From: Salinisphaeraceae bacterium
GTDB taxonomy: Bacteria > Pseudomonadota > Gammaproteobacteria > Nevskiales > Salinisphaeraceae
Reading direction: 5' to 3'
NCBI GenBank assembly: GCA_002683405.1
Contig: NYTH01000047.1
Coordinates: 39,403 to 103,402 of the forward strand
Length of the DNA: 64,000 bases
Shown: positions 7,696 to 16,445 of the stretch, piece by piece
How the letters are laid out: every line of letters starts with the position of its first letter
How positions within the stretch are numbered: the stretch's first letter is position 1
The notes under the pieces: model-generated
The model's database searches: none
Told to the model about the DNA's origin: nothing
What the model saw: the letters and a program-made list of their open reading frames with translations, nothing else
Position numbers and translations under genes: made by a program

Positions 7696-10600
7696 CTACT
7701 GCCCGCGCTCGATGGTGTAGATGATGTCGCCGCCGCTACCAACACTGCTGGACTGCGTTTCAACCTGCCAGCGCTCGGTGAGCGTATAGCGCATCCGCAG
7801 CGTGGAAATGGGCTCGAACAGGCCGATTCCGTAGCTGACGTAGAGCTTGGGCGTAAGATATTTGCCGATGACCAGGGCGGCCTGCTCAGCGCCGGTGGAC
7901 GTCGAACCGCTTTCCAGACCCAGCTCGTCCACGCCCAGGCGTTCGCCGATCCTGCTGGTCAGCACGTTGCCGCCCTTGAGCCCCAGCGCCAGCGCCGCGC
8001 GCGTGACCAGGCTGCTCTCCGACGAGGACGCGCCGGAAAGCGGCCGCCCCAGCACCAGCCAGGAGAGCTGCTCGGACTGGGTCATGCTGCTGGGCTCGGA
8101 AAACAGCGTGAACTTCGGCGCTTCCAGTCGGCCCCGCACCCGTATACCGACCAGAATTTCCTCGCGGGGCCGCCGCACCGCGCTGATGTTCAGGGCCGGC
8201 TCGGCAACCGGGCCGCCGCCGAACAATATCCGGCCGTTGCGAATGCTCAGATCCTGGCCGTAGGCCTTGTACTGGCCGACGACCACCCGCAACTCGCCGG
8301 TGCCCAGGGCCGGCTTGCCGGGGTTCTGCGTCACCAGCAGATCACCCGCCAGTACCGATTTCAGACCGAAGCCTTCGAAGACAACCTTGTCGCCCGGGAT
8401 ACGCCGCACCACGTCGGCGTAGTTGCGGCCGCGATCCACGAACTCGGTGACCTGAACCGAAGGGTCGCCTATGATGACCCGCACCCGCGCATGCAGCGCG
8501 CGGCCGGCGCCGTCGGTCTGCGCCTCAACGCCGGGGGTGATCATGACCTGGTCGGACGACACCGTCACCGCGCCCGACTCGGGCAGGTTGCGCGGCGTGA
8601 TCTCGGCCACCGGCACAGCCACGCTGCCCGTGATGTCGATTCGCTCGGGTCGCATGACGACCGTCAGGTCCGGGGTGGCGAAGGCGCGGGCCTCGTTGTT
8701 GTCGATCACCTTGAAGCGATTGCCGCGGATGGCCAGATCAACCGTCTGCGCGCGGTCGGCCACGTTCACGCTGCCGTCCACGTCGAGCGTGCCGCCGCCG
8801 GATTTGGCGTCGAGCGTCACGTCCAGGGTTTCACCACGCCCGACCAATGCCAGGTGCAGGTCCTTGATATCCAGTCCCGGCGTGGTGAGCGCCAGCTGGC
8901 TGGTCTTCAGATCGGTCCGCCCGGTGACGCGCGGCGACTCGAGGGTGCCGCCCAGGTCCATCCGGCCAGTCAACGCGCCGCGTATGCTTTCTACCTCGGC
9001 GGTAATTTCCGAAATGAAATCCAGCGCCTGGACCTCGATGTCCAGTCCGCCCGTTAGCGGTCGCCCGGTCAGTGCGCCCTCGCCCGGGGCCACCGCCGCG
9101 GTGGCCTGGATGCCCCCGCCCTGGCTCAGCGGCAGCGACATGCTTGCATCGAGCCCGTCGTTCTCCATGCGCAGGGCAATCAGGCCCGGCTCCAGCGCGA
9201 GAACCTGCACGGTTTCGCCGTCCTGCGTCTGCGTGGTCACCGTCCCCGCGCTGGTGTTCAACTCCACCTGCGCGTCCAGGCTGCCGTTGGCGGGCAGGCT
9301 CACCCGGCCATTGGCCGACAGCGAACCCGTGATGACCGGGTCGGAGGGCAGCAGCGGCTTGGCGTAGGCGTAGTCCAGGTCATCCAGCGTGAAGCGCGCA
9401 TTGGCGCCGTCGCCGTCGTTGCTCCCCTGCAGACACAGCCGCGCGGCGCCGCTGCCCAGGCAGACCTGCTCGAGCTGCTGCGTCTCGGCGCTGAGCAGCC
9501 CTTCGGCGGGCGCCTGCAAATCCCAGGGCGCCAGTTCGTCGTAGCGCGCGTACAGCTCGTTGAGCGTAAAGCGCCAGCGCTCGAAGCTGTCCGGCAGGCC
9601 GCCGGTCAGCGCCAGCCGCAGCTCGCTCTGCATGGCGCTGACGTCCAGCGACAGGGCGTGGTCTGCCGGCGTGCCCTGCAGTTCCAGCGACAGGCTGTCC
9701 AGCTGGGTGGCCCCCATCTGGCCGTTGCCGAGGGTCAGCGCGACGTCGGAGGGCGTCTGGCCGGTAGCGTCCAGGTTCGCCTGCAGCCGCAGCGTTTCCA
9801 GCAGGTTGCCCTGAAACAGCAGCTCGTCACCGCTGGCCTGCAGCGACAGGCGGGGCCGTTCCGGGCGACCGCTGACCTGCCCGCTGGCCTGCAGACGGCC
9901 CTCGGCGCCCGGCACCGTTGTGGCGAGGTCGGGTGCGTCGAGATCGAAACGCAGATCCAGCCGGTCGAGGACCTGGCCGCTGGCGGTCAGCACGGTGGTG
10001 CCGGCGGTCAGCGCGAGCGTTTCGAGCACCGTGCTGTCCGGTGCGTGCCGGGCGCGAGCCTCCAGCGACAACGGCTGATTGCGCAGCTCTCCCTCGGCGG
10101 TCAGCCGCTCCAGCCGGGCATGCAGACCATCGGCTTGCTGGCGGGCGGTTGCCTTGAGATCCAGCGCAATGTCGCCGGGCCACTCGGGCGCGAATACGCC
10201 GGGATTGAGGTTTTCGCCGGTGAGCGTGGCCGACAGATCCAGCGCCGGCGCCCAGGTCACGTCGGCCTGGCCGGTGAGGGTGCCGGGGGCGCCCGTGAGC
10301 GCCAGGGATTCAAGAGAAAAGGCCGACAGGTTGCCTTCGCCGGCAATATCCAGACGACCGGCAGGAGGCCCGCCGTCAGCGCCGGCGCCGGCCGCAGCCG
10401 CCAGCAGCCAGTCCAGCCCGCCCTCGAGGCGGTAATCGTCCAGCTGACCGGTCAGCTGGAAGCGCCCGGCCGGGCTGGCGTAGTCGGCGCTGCCGGACAA
10501 CGGCCACTGCAGCTTTTCCCAGTCGATGACCAGGTCCATGCGGTTACCCTGCGCCAGCGCCACGTCGCCACGCGCCTGCAGGCGGGCGGGCGTGTCCGGG

Positions 10601-11670
10601 CTGGTGAGCAGAAGCTGCTCGATGCGTACGGCCTCCCCGGTGTAGCGGGCGGCCAGGTCAATCAGCGCCGCGCCGTAGTCGGTTTCGGTGGCGCGCAGGT
10701 CAAGCTGGACGCCCAGGTCGTCCAGACTGCCTTCGGCCTGGGCGTTGACGTTCAGCGTGGCCGGCGGCAGATCGGCCCGGATGGCGCGGGTTTGCGTGGC
10801 CTCCAGCGCCAGGCTGGCCTGCAGCGTCAACGCGTCGAGCGGGTCGCTGACCACGGCGCTGGCCTTCAGGTTATAGGGCGCCGCGATGACCTGATTCAGC
10901 CGCAGCCGGTCAAGGTCGCCTTCCAGACGCGTGTCGCCCTGCAGCGGCGCCAGGTCCGGCGCATTGAAACGCCAGCGGAACTGCGCCTGATTGGCATAGC
11001 GGCCGGAGGGCCTGAGCCGCGCGCCGCCATCAATCTCGAACAGCGGCCCGCGGGCCGACAGGCGCGAGATGCGCCAGTTGTCGCCGGCCAGGCTGGCCAC
11101 CAGTTCCGCACGGTCCACCACGAAGGGCTCGGCGTCAGGGGCGCTGTGAATGCGGGCGTCAGTCAGCAGGAACTCACCCAGGCGAATGTCGATCGGCAAA
11201 TCGACGGCGTCGGGTATTTCAAACGGTTCGGCCGGCGGGTCCGGCTCGGTCTTTTCCACGGGCAGGGCGGTGTAGTCCAGACCGCTGAGACGAACGCTGT
11301 GAATATTGAGCAGCAGATCAACCAGATCGCCGGGCCGCCAGTCCACATAGGCCGAATCCAGCCGCAGGCGCATGCCTTCCATGTCCACGCGTACACCGCT
11401 CACCTCGAGCGGCCCGATCAGGCGACCCTCCACGGAGGCCACTTCGATGCCTTCCGGCAGCATGGGCTCGGCGGTCTGCCAGGCCCAGCGCAGCGCGGTT
11501 TCGGAACTGACCAGAAACAGCAGACCCGCCGTGAGCACCAGCACAAGCAGCAGCACGGCGGCGCCGCTCCAGAGCAGCAGCCGCGACATCCGGCGGCCGG
11601 CCCGGCGCGCGAGGTGGCGGCCGCGGCCCCGTGGTTTTCCTGTCGGCTCAGGCGTGCTCGGCTTGCTCAC
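7696..11670 (-). CDS. tamB: Translocation and assembly module protein TamB
   Basis: Inner-membrane-anchored, periplasm-spanning AsmA-like protein that works with TamA in outer-membrane protein assembly and, by recent work, in phospholipid transport. 1324 aa, close to the E. coli length. One N-terminal helix (about 30-52, LLLWSGAAVLLLVLVLTAGLL) is followed by a very long repetitive beta-strand region. The conserved C-terminal DUF490 region contains LLVTQNPGKPALGTGELRV, GRILFGGGPVAEP and SWLVLGRPLS. The start is GTG at 11670, overlapping the tamA stop as GTGA, which implies translational coupling. Confidence 0.95.
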   Translation of the reverse strand: MSKPSTPEPTGKPRGRGRHLARRAGRRMSRLLLWSGAAVLLLVLVLTAGLLFLVSSETALRWAWQTAEPMLPEGIEVASVEGRLIGPLEVSGVRVDMEGMRLRLDSAYVDWRPGDLVDLLLNIHSVRLSGLDYTALPVEKTEPDPPAEPFEIPDAVDLPIDIRLGEFLLTDARIHSAPDAEPFVVDRAELVASLAGDNWRISRLSARGPLFEIDGGARLRPSGRYANQAQFRWRFNAPDLAPLQGDTRLEGDLDRLRLNQVIAAPYNLKASAVVSDPLDALTLQASLALEATQTRAIRADLPPATLNVNAQAEGSLDDLGVQLDLRATETDYGAALIDLAARYTGEAVRIEQLLLTSPDTPARLQARGDVALAQGNRMDLVIDWEKLQWPLSGSADYASPAGRFQLTGQLDDYRLEGGLDWLLAAAAGAGADGGPPAGRLDIAGEGNLSAFSLESLALTGAPGTLTGQADVTWAPALDLSATLTGENLNPGVFAPEWPGDIALDLKATARQQADGLHARLERLTAEGELRNQPLSLEARARHAPDSTVLETLALTAGTTVLTASGQVLDRLDLRFDLDAPDLATTVPGAEGRLQASGQVSGRPERPRLSLQASGDELLFQGNLLETLRLQANLDATGQTPSDVALTLGNGQMGATQLDSLSLELQGTPADHALSLDVSAMQSELRLALTGGLPDSFERWRFTLNELYARYDELAPWDLQAPAEGLLSAETQQLEQVCLGSGAARLCLQGSNDGDGANARFTLDDLDYAYAKPLLPSDPVITGSLSANGRVSLPANGSLDAQVELNTSAGTVTTQTQDGETVQVLALEPGLIALRMENDGLDASMSLPLSQGGGIQATAAVAPGEGALTGRPLTGGLDIEVQALDFISEITAEVESIRGALTGRMDLGGTLESPRVTGRTDLKTSQLALTTPGLDIKDLHLALVGRGETLDVTLDAKSGGGTLDVDGSVNVADRAQTVDLAIRGNRFKVIDNNEARAFATPDLTVVMRPERIDITGSVAVPVAEITPRNLPESGAVTVSSDQVMITPGVEAQTDGAGRALHARVRVIIGDPSVQVTEFVDRGRNYADVVRRIPGDKVVFEGFGLKSVLAGDLLVTQNPGKPALGTGELRVVVGQYKAYGQDLSIRNGRILFGGGPVAEPALNISAVRRPREEILVGIRVRGRLEAPKFTLFSEPSSMTQSEQLSWLVLGRPLSGASSSESSLVTRAALALGLKGGNVLTSRIGERLGVDELGLESGSTSTGAEQAALVIGKYLTPKLYVSYGIGLFEPISTLRMRYTLTERWQVETQSSSVGSGGDIIYTIERGQ

Positions 11671-13493
11671 AGATCCGGTCCGAGACTGAAGTGAATCCGG
11701 TAGTCGCTGTCCGGGTCATCGAAGGGGTGGGCCACGTCCAGCCGAACGGTGCCCACGGGTGACAGCCAGCGAAAGCCGATACCCGCGCCGCGTTTCAGGT
11801 CGGCGCTGGTGTCATTGGTGGCGTCACCGGCATCGAAAAATACCGCAGCGCCGAAATCCCTGTAAACCAGGTACTCCGCCTCGATACTGCCCACGAAAAG
11901 ATACTGCCCGCCGATGTCGTTGCCATCGGCATCTTCGGGGCTGATGTCCTGATAATCGTAACCGCGCACGCTGCGATCACCGCCGGTGAAGAAGCGCTGC
12001 GATGGCGGCAGGGCGTCAAAATTGTCGGTTTCAATGGTGCCGAATTCCCCGCGCGTGAGCAGGCGACCCTTGCGGCCCAGGGGCAGCACGGAAGCCCCGC
12101 GCAGCGTGAAGCGAAGGAAGTCGGTGGACGACAGCGCCGCCTCGCTGCCGCCGCGCAGGTCGGCCGTCACGCTGAAGCCCTTGCGGGTGCGCAGATTGTT
12201 GTCGGCAATCTGGCTGCTGATCGTGATGCCGGGGTATAGCAGGTCGGCGCTGCGAGGCTCGGCCTCCTCGGTGAGACCGTCACCAAAGGTGTAGTTCTCG
12301 CGCTCGAGATTCAGGTAGAACTGCCGGCGGCCATAGCGCCAGCCATCCTCCCGGATCACGTTGATTCCGTAATTGGTGGTGTCGGCGTCGCCGAATTCCT
12401 CCGACTTGATGGCCGCGCCGAAGCTCAGGCTGTCGCGGGCCACGTCGTCGATGGGAATGATGTAGCGCGCCGAGAGCGCCTGACGCACCACGGAAAGCCG
12501 CGCGTCGGCGCGGAACTTGTGACCCCGCCGGTTGATGCGCCGCAGCTCCATGCCGGCGCCGATCCGCGGGCCGGTGTCGGTGCCGTAGCCGGCGCTGAAG
12601 CTGTATTTCTGCGGTGCACGCGGGGTGGCGCGCACCACGACAGGCAACTGGGGCAGCCGGTCAGCTTCGTTCGCCGCAGCGCCGTCCGGCGGCAGCAGCG
12701 CCTTGTCGCGGTCGGCCTCGATCTCGATCTGGCTGAAGTAGTCGGCATCGGTCAGCGCGAGCTGCAGGTCGGTGAGCTTGTCGGTATCAAAGACTTCACC
12801 CTGCTCGAAATTCAGGTACCGGCGCAGGAAGTCGTCGTTGAGCACGCTCTGCTCGAAGCTGATGGGCCCGAAGTGGAACCGGGGCCCGGTCTCCAGCCGC
12901 AGCTCGACCTCGGCCCGGTTCTGCCCGCTGATGATGCGCAGCTGCGAGGCCGTGAATTCTGCGTCGAGATAGCCCGATGCGTAGGCGGCGTCAAGCAGGG
13001 CGGTCTTGGTGGCATCGTAGCGGCTGTGGACAATGCGCTCGCCGCGCTTGAGCTCGCTTTCGGCAATGGCCTGCTGCACGGCTTCGACCTGGCGGCCCTC
13101 GCCGCTGGCCTCGACGACCAGCGAGGGGATACGGGTTTCCGGACCGGGACGGATCTCGTACTCCGCCCGCCATTGCGCCGGCTCCTCGCCTTCGGCCGGC
13201 TGTTTCTGCAGATCCGTCTTCACCACCGGTTGGTAGTAGCCGAATGGCTGGAGGGCAGAGCGGATTTCGCCAAGCGCGCGGCGATGCGCGCGCTGGATCT
13301 GTCGCTCGGTCAGCTCGTCGCCCACCAGGTTGTTGATGGACAGGAACTTGAGGACATTGTCCTCGATCTCACCGCCCAGACCGTCGACGTCCACGGCGAC
13401 GCTGTCCGCCCGCGCCGCGAGCGAAACAGCCAAGGCAGCCAGCGCCAGGGCGACAGCCAAGCCGCGCCCGGAGGGAAACAATCGAAAAGCCAT
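11667..13493 (-). CDS. tamA: Outer-membrane assembly factor TamA
   Basis: Omp85-family outer-membrane protein and partner of TamB. 608 aa: signal peptide (about 1-29), three POTRA domains (about 30-285), then a 16-stranded barrel. [13 protein letters not shown] gates are not present; the barrel carries RTRKGFSVTADLRGG and FFTGGDRSVRGYDYQDISP, the latter being the Omp85 strand/loop motif (RGY). The end GPVGTVRLDVAHPFDD and FSLGPDL is typical. ATG 13493. It forms a two-gene operon with tamB. The nested hairpin at 13535-13583 lies just upstream. Confidence 0.95.
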   Translation of the reverse strand: MAFRLFPSGRGLAVALALAALAVSLAARADSVAVDVDGLGGEIEDNVLKFLSINNLVGDELTERQIQRAHRRALGEIRSALQPFGYYQPVVKTDLQKQPAEGEEPAQWRAEYEIRPGPETRIPSLVVEASGEGRQVEAVQQAIAESELKRGERIVHSRYDATKTALLDAAYASGYLDAEFTASQLRIISGQNRAEVELRLETGPRFHFGPISFEQSVLNDDFLRRYLNFEQGEVFDTDKLTDLQLALTDADYFSQIEIEADRDKALLPPDGAAANEADRLPQLPVVVRATPRAPQKYSFSAGYGTDTGPRIGAGMELRRINRRGHKFRADARLSVVRQALSARYIIPIDDVARDSLSFGAAIKSEEFGDADTTNYGINVIREDGWRYGRRQFYLNLERENYTFGDGLTEEAEPRSADLLYPGITISSQIADNNLRTRKGFSVTADLRGGSEAALSSTDFLRFTLRGASVLPLGRKGRLLTRGEFGTIETDNFDALPPSQRFFTGGDRSVRGYDYQDISPEDADGNDIGGQYLFVGSIEAEYLVYRDFGAAVFFDAGDATNDTSADLKRGAGIGFRWLSPVGTVRLDVAHPFDDPDSDYRIHFSLGPDL

Positions 13494-13534
13494 ATATCGA
13501 ATCAGACCGCAGATTCTGCAGGACGTTCTTCGCC

Positions 13535-13583
13535 CCGGGCCGCGCTACTCGGTCCGGGCGGTCAGGCCCGTGGCGCGGCCCGG
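13535..13583. repeat. Nested inverted repeat upstream of tamA
   Basis: CCGGGCCGCGC at 13535-13545 pairs exactly with GCGCGGCCCGG at 13573-13583. The 27-nt interior itself contains CGGGC/GCCCG. It lies between the S9 peptidase stop (13629) and the tamA start. There is no U-tract, so it is not a classical terminator. It could be an RNA structure in the tamA leader or a transcription barrier. Confidence 0.55.
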
Positions 13584-13628
13584 CAGACTAACCACTACGC
13601 CGGTCAATTGCGAGCCGGTCGCTTCGCG

Positions 13629-15560
13629 TCAGTCCAGGTTGTCGATGATGAGCGGGGTCGCCGGCAGCGGGACGTCGAGACCGAGCACGCGCGCATAGAA
13701 TGTCAGCTCGCTTTCCAGCGCGCGCGTCAGATTGGCGGCATCGCGGAAGCCGTGGCGTTCCTCGGGAAAGGTGACCTGCGCCACGGCCAGCCCGCGTTCG
13801 CGCAGCGCGGCGGCCATGGTGTCGGCCTGGTCGGGCGGCACCACGCGATCCTTGCCGCCCTGCAGAAACAGCACGGGACAGCTGATCCGATGGGCGTGCT
13901 GCAGCGGTGAGCGGGCGTCGTATTCGCTGTCGTCGGGGCCGATCAGACGGCCCAGATAGCGCGATTCGAACTTGTGGGTACCGGCCAGCAGCCGCTTGAG
14001 ATCACCGATACCGTAATAGCTCGTCCCGGCAGCCGCGATGTTGCTCCAGGTCAGCACGCAGAGCACCGTGTAGCCGCCCGCGCTGGCGCCGCTGATAACG
14101 ACCCGCGCCGGGTCGATCAGATCTTCGCGGATCAGGTGGCGCACGCCGGCTTCACAGTCCTGTACATCGGCGATCCCCCACCGGCCATAGAGCTTGCGGC
14201 GATATTCACGGCCGTAGCCCGTGCTGCCGCGGTAATTGACGTCAAGGACCGCGAATCCCCGCGACGTCCAGAACTGGATACGCGGGTCCAGCGCCGTGCT
14301 GGTCGCGCCGGTCGGCCCGCCATGGCACTTGATCAGCAGCGGCGGACGCCGCTCCGTCGGCGCCTGAATCCGCGGATTGCGGGGCGGATAGAACAATGCA
14401 TGGGCCTGATCGTCATCGGCCGTAGGAAAGACGGTGGCCTGCGGCGTGGAAATCAGGGTTTCGTCCCAGACGGACTCGCTCGCCGAGCGCAGCCGCTGCA
14501 ATCCCGCACCCGAGGCGCTCATCACGCACAGCGTGGGCGCTTCGCTCGGGCTACCGCCAATGAAGGCCAGCTCGCCGCCCCGGGCGCGCAGTTGCTCCAG
14601 ATGTGTAAAGGGCAGGTCGAATATGTCCAGCCGGCCGCCATCCACGTCGATCCGCGCCATTTGCCAGAAGCCGGATTCGCTGAACAGCGCATATAGCTGG
14701 CCGTCATCGTCGAAGCTCAGCGTGCTTTGACCGAACATCCACTGGGGCTGACCAAAATCAGCCTGCCGCACCAGGACCGGGGTGAAGCCGCCCGCCGCGT
14801 CGAGCCGGCCGATATTCCACCAGCCGCTCGCGTCGCTGACCACGTACAGCCGGCCGTCCGGGGCGAATAGCGGATTGAACAGCGACTCCCCGGGGCCGCC
14901 GGCCAGGGGGCAAGGGGATTGCAGCCGACCTGCCGTATCCCAGTCCGCCCGCCACAGCCGAGTGCCGTCCCAGGGCATGTCGGGATGACGCCAGGTCAAC
15001 CACACCAGCGACTGACCGTCCGGCGACAGTCGCGGGCTGGCGAAGAAATCCTCGCCGTCTGTCAGGGTCTGCACGGCGGCGGGTGGGTCAAGAGCGATGC
15101 TGACCAGGCTGGCGGCCGGTCCGGGCGTGGCGGCATGGTCTTCGCGTACGGCGATGATGCGGCGGCGGCGAACATCAAACTGAAGATCGGCATAGCTCGC
15201 GGCGGCCTGCGCCGGGGTCAGCCGTCGCGGCGCAGCGTCACGCCCGGAGAGCAGATAGACGCACTGATCGGCTGCATTCACGAAAGCCAGCCCGGGCTCG
15301 CCCACGCAGAAGGCGCCGCCGCCGTATTCGTGCACGGCGCTGCGGGCGTCGAAGCCTTCGGGAAGCTCGTCACGCGGCGCGCCGTCGCGGGCCATGCTCA
15401 CGACCACGCTGCGGCCCTGTTCCTCCGGGCGACCCTCCACCCACCAGACGCGGCCCGCGTGCCAGGCAGCCTGGCCCAGCCGCGTGCCGGCCCGGGCGAC
15501 GTCGGCCGCGCTGATCGGCGACGGCCAGCCGCCGTAGTCGGCTACTGCGTGATCTGCCAT
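13629..15560 (-). CDS. S9-family prolyl oligopeptidase-like peptidase
   Basis: 643 aa without a signal peptide. The N-terminal two thirds is a beta-propeller (for example ASPRLSPDGQSLVWLTW and SLFNPLFAPDGRLYVVSD). The C-terminal alpha/beta-hydrolase has a triad of Ser in VVISGASAGGYT, Asp in LFLQGGKDRVVPP and His in FPEERHGFRD, with RGSTGYGREYR before it. Family role: cleavage of short peptides, often after proline, in the cytoplasm. ATG 15560 lies inside the end of the NRDE gene (19-bp overlap) with AGGA six bases upstream, so the pair is probably one operon. Confidence 0.93.
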   Translation of the reverse strand: MADHAVADYGGWPSPISAADVARAGTRLGQAAWHAGRVWWVEGRPEEQGRSVVVSMARDGAPRDELPEGFDARSAVHEYGGGAFCVGEPGLAFVNAADQCVYLLSGRDAAPRRLTPAQAAASYADLQFDVRRRRIIAVREDHAATPGPAASLVSIALDPPAAVQTLTDGEDFFASPRLSPDGQSLVWLTWRHPDMPWDGTRLWRADWDTAGRLQSPCPLAGGPGESLFNPLFAPDGRLYVVSDASGWWNIGRLDAAGGFTPVLVRQADFGQPQWMFGQSTLSFDDDGQLYALFSESGFWQMARIDVDGGRLDIFDLPFTHLEQLRARGGELAFIGGSPSEAPTLCVMSASGAGLQRLRSASESVWDETLISTPQATVFPTADDDQAHALFYPPRNPRIQAPTERRPPLLIKCHGGPTGATSTALDPRIQFWTSRGFAVLDVNYRGSTGYGREYRRKLYGRWGIADVQDCEAGVRHLIREDLIDPARVVISGASAGGYTVLCVLTWSNIAAAGTSYYGIGDLKRLLAGTHKFESRYLGRLIGPDDSEYDARSPLQHAHRISCPVLFLQGGKDRVVPPDQADTMAAALRERGLAVAQVTFPEERHGFRDAANLTRALESELTFYARVLGLDVPLPATPLIIDNLD

Positions 15561-16309
15561 TGCTCGTCCTGGCGCCCAACGACTTCGGCCTGGGCGTTGT
15601 AGCGCACTTCTATGAAGCGCACGCCGCCGTCGATGTCCTTCAGAATGACCGTGGACGCCCGCGTGCCGTAGTCCGGTGTCTTGACGAAGATGGGGCTGAG
15701 GACCTGCTCCGCCGGCAGGCCCACGCCAGTGTCTGGCAGCGCCTCGTCCGGGGCAGGGCGCCGGTCGGCCAGCAGGGTCAGCAATTCCTGTGTATCCGCC
15801 TGGTCGCCGGCCAGCGCCGATTGCAGCCCGCTGATGGCGCGCTCGGTCTTGGGCCAGCGGTCCCCCAGCACGCCGTTGGACAGGGCGTGGATGCCGGGCT
15901 TCACGCCCGTAATGCCGCCGGGGTGCCGGTTGCTCAGATAGAACATGTCGTCTGCATCGGCCAGCAGCAGGTTGAAGCCGCCGTAGCGATCACGGCCGGC
16001 CTGGACCGCCTCGGCGAAATCGCGGGTGGTGGCCGGGGCCTTCAGAAATCCGGCGACCAGATCACCGCGGGAGCGCTCTCCGCGGTCCGGACGAGCGTCG
16101 CGGTAGTTGGTCACCGCGGCGAAGCGGCCATCGCTGTGCATGCCGCACCACGCGCCACCCGCCTGCAGATCCCGCCCGGCATAGACCTGGGGCGCGTCGG
16201 ACCAGAAGCCGGCCGGCTCGGCCGGACGCGCATGGAATTCATCTCGGTTGGCGGCCACCACGAGTTCGTAGCGCGGATGGGCACGCCAGGCAAAGGCAAT
16301 CAGGCACAT
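15542..16309 (-). CDS. NRDE (TANGO2-like) protein
   Basis: 255 aa. Starts MCLIAF, with Cys2 in the position of an N-terminal nucleophile, followed by VVAANRDEFHARP, the family name motif (NRDE at 21-24), and later GDLVAGFL, NLLLADADDMFYLSN and HALSNG. Related to eukaryotic TANGO2, which is linked to heme and lipid handling; the bacterial role is not settled. First gene of a two-gene unit with the S9 peptidase and divergent from the NADH dehydrogenase, sharing a 136-bp intergenic region with a perfect palindrome. Confidence 0.9.
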   Translation of the reverse strand: MCLIAFAWRAHPRYELVVAANRDEFHARPAEPAGFWSDAPQVYAGRDLQAGGAWCGMHSDGRFAAVTNYRDARPDRGERSRGDLVAGFLKAPATTRDFAEAVQAGRDRYGGFNLLLADADDMFYLSNRHPGGITGVKPGIHALSNGVLGDRWPKTERAISGLQSALAGDQADTQELLTLLADRRPAPDEALPDTGVGLPAEQVLSPIFVKTPDYGTRASTVILKDIDGGVRFIEVRYNAQAEVVGRQDEQWQITQ

Positions 16310-16400
16310 GGGACAAGCTTAGGGGGCCGGGCGGCTGCGTGGCCAGCCCATGCGGGTTGTCCACTATTGTGCAACGCAACATTTAGGCGTAGATTCAGCA

Positions 16401-16416
16401 CTGACATATATGTCAG
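16401..16416. promoter_or_regulatory. Perfect 16-bp palindrome, candidate operator
   Basis: CTGACATATATGTCAG is exactly self-complementary and lies 30 bp before the ATG of the NADH dehydrogenase, within the divergent intergenic region. Its size and place fit a dimeric repressor operator. The regulator cannot be named from sequence. Confidence 0.6.
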
Positions 16417-16445
16417 GCGGACATCATGCCGCCAGCGGAGTCAAC

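Noticed and set aside
9658..11694. Plus-strand open frame of 678 codons opposite tamB
   Set aside because: Antisense shadow of a GC-rich repetitive gene; no recognisable motif.
16401..16416. Palindrome read as a LexA box (CTG-N10-CAG)
   Set aside because: The outer bases fit but the required T after CTG is A and the interior is not the TATATA type; kept only as an unassigned operator.
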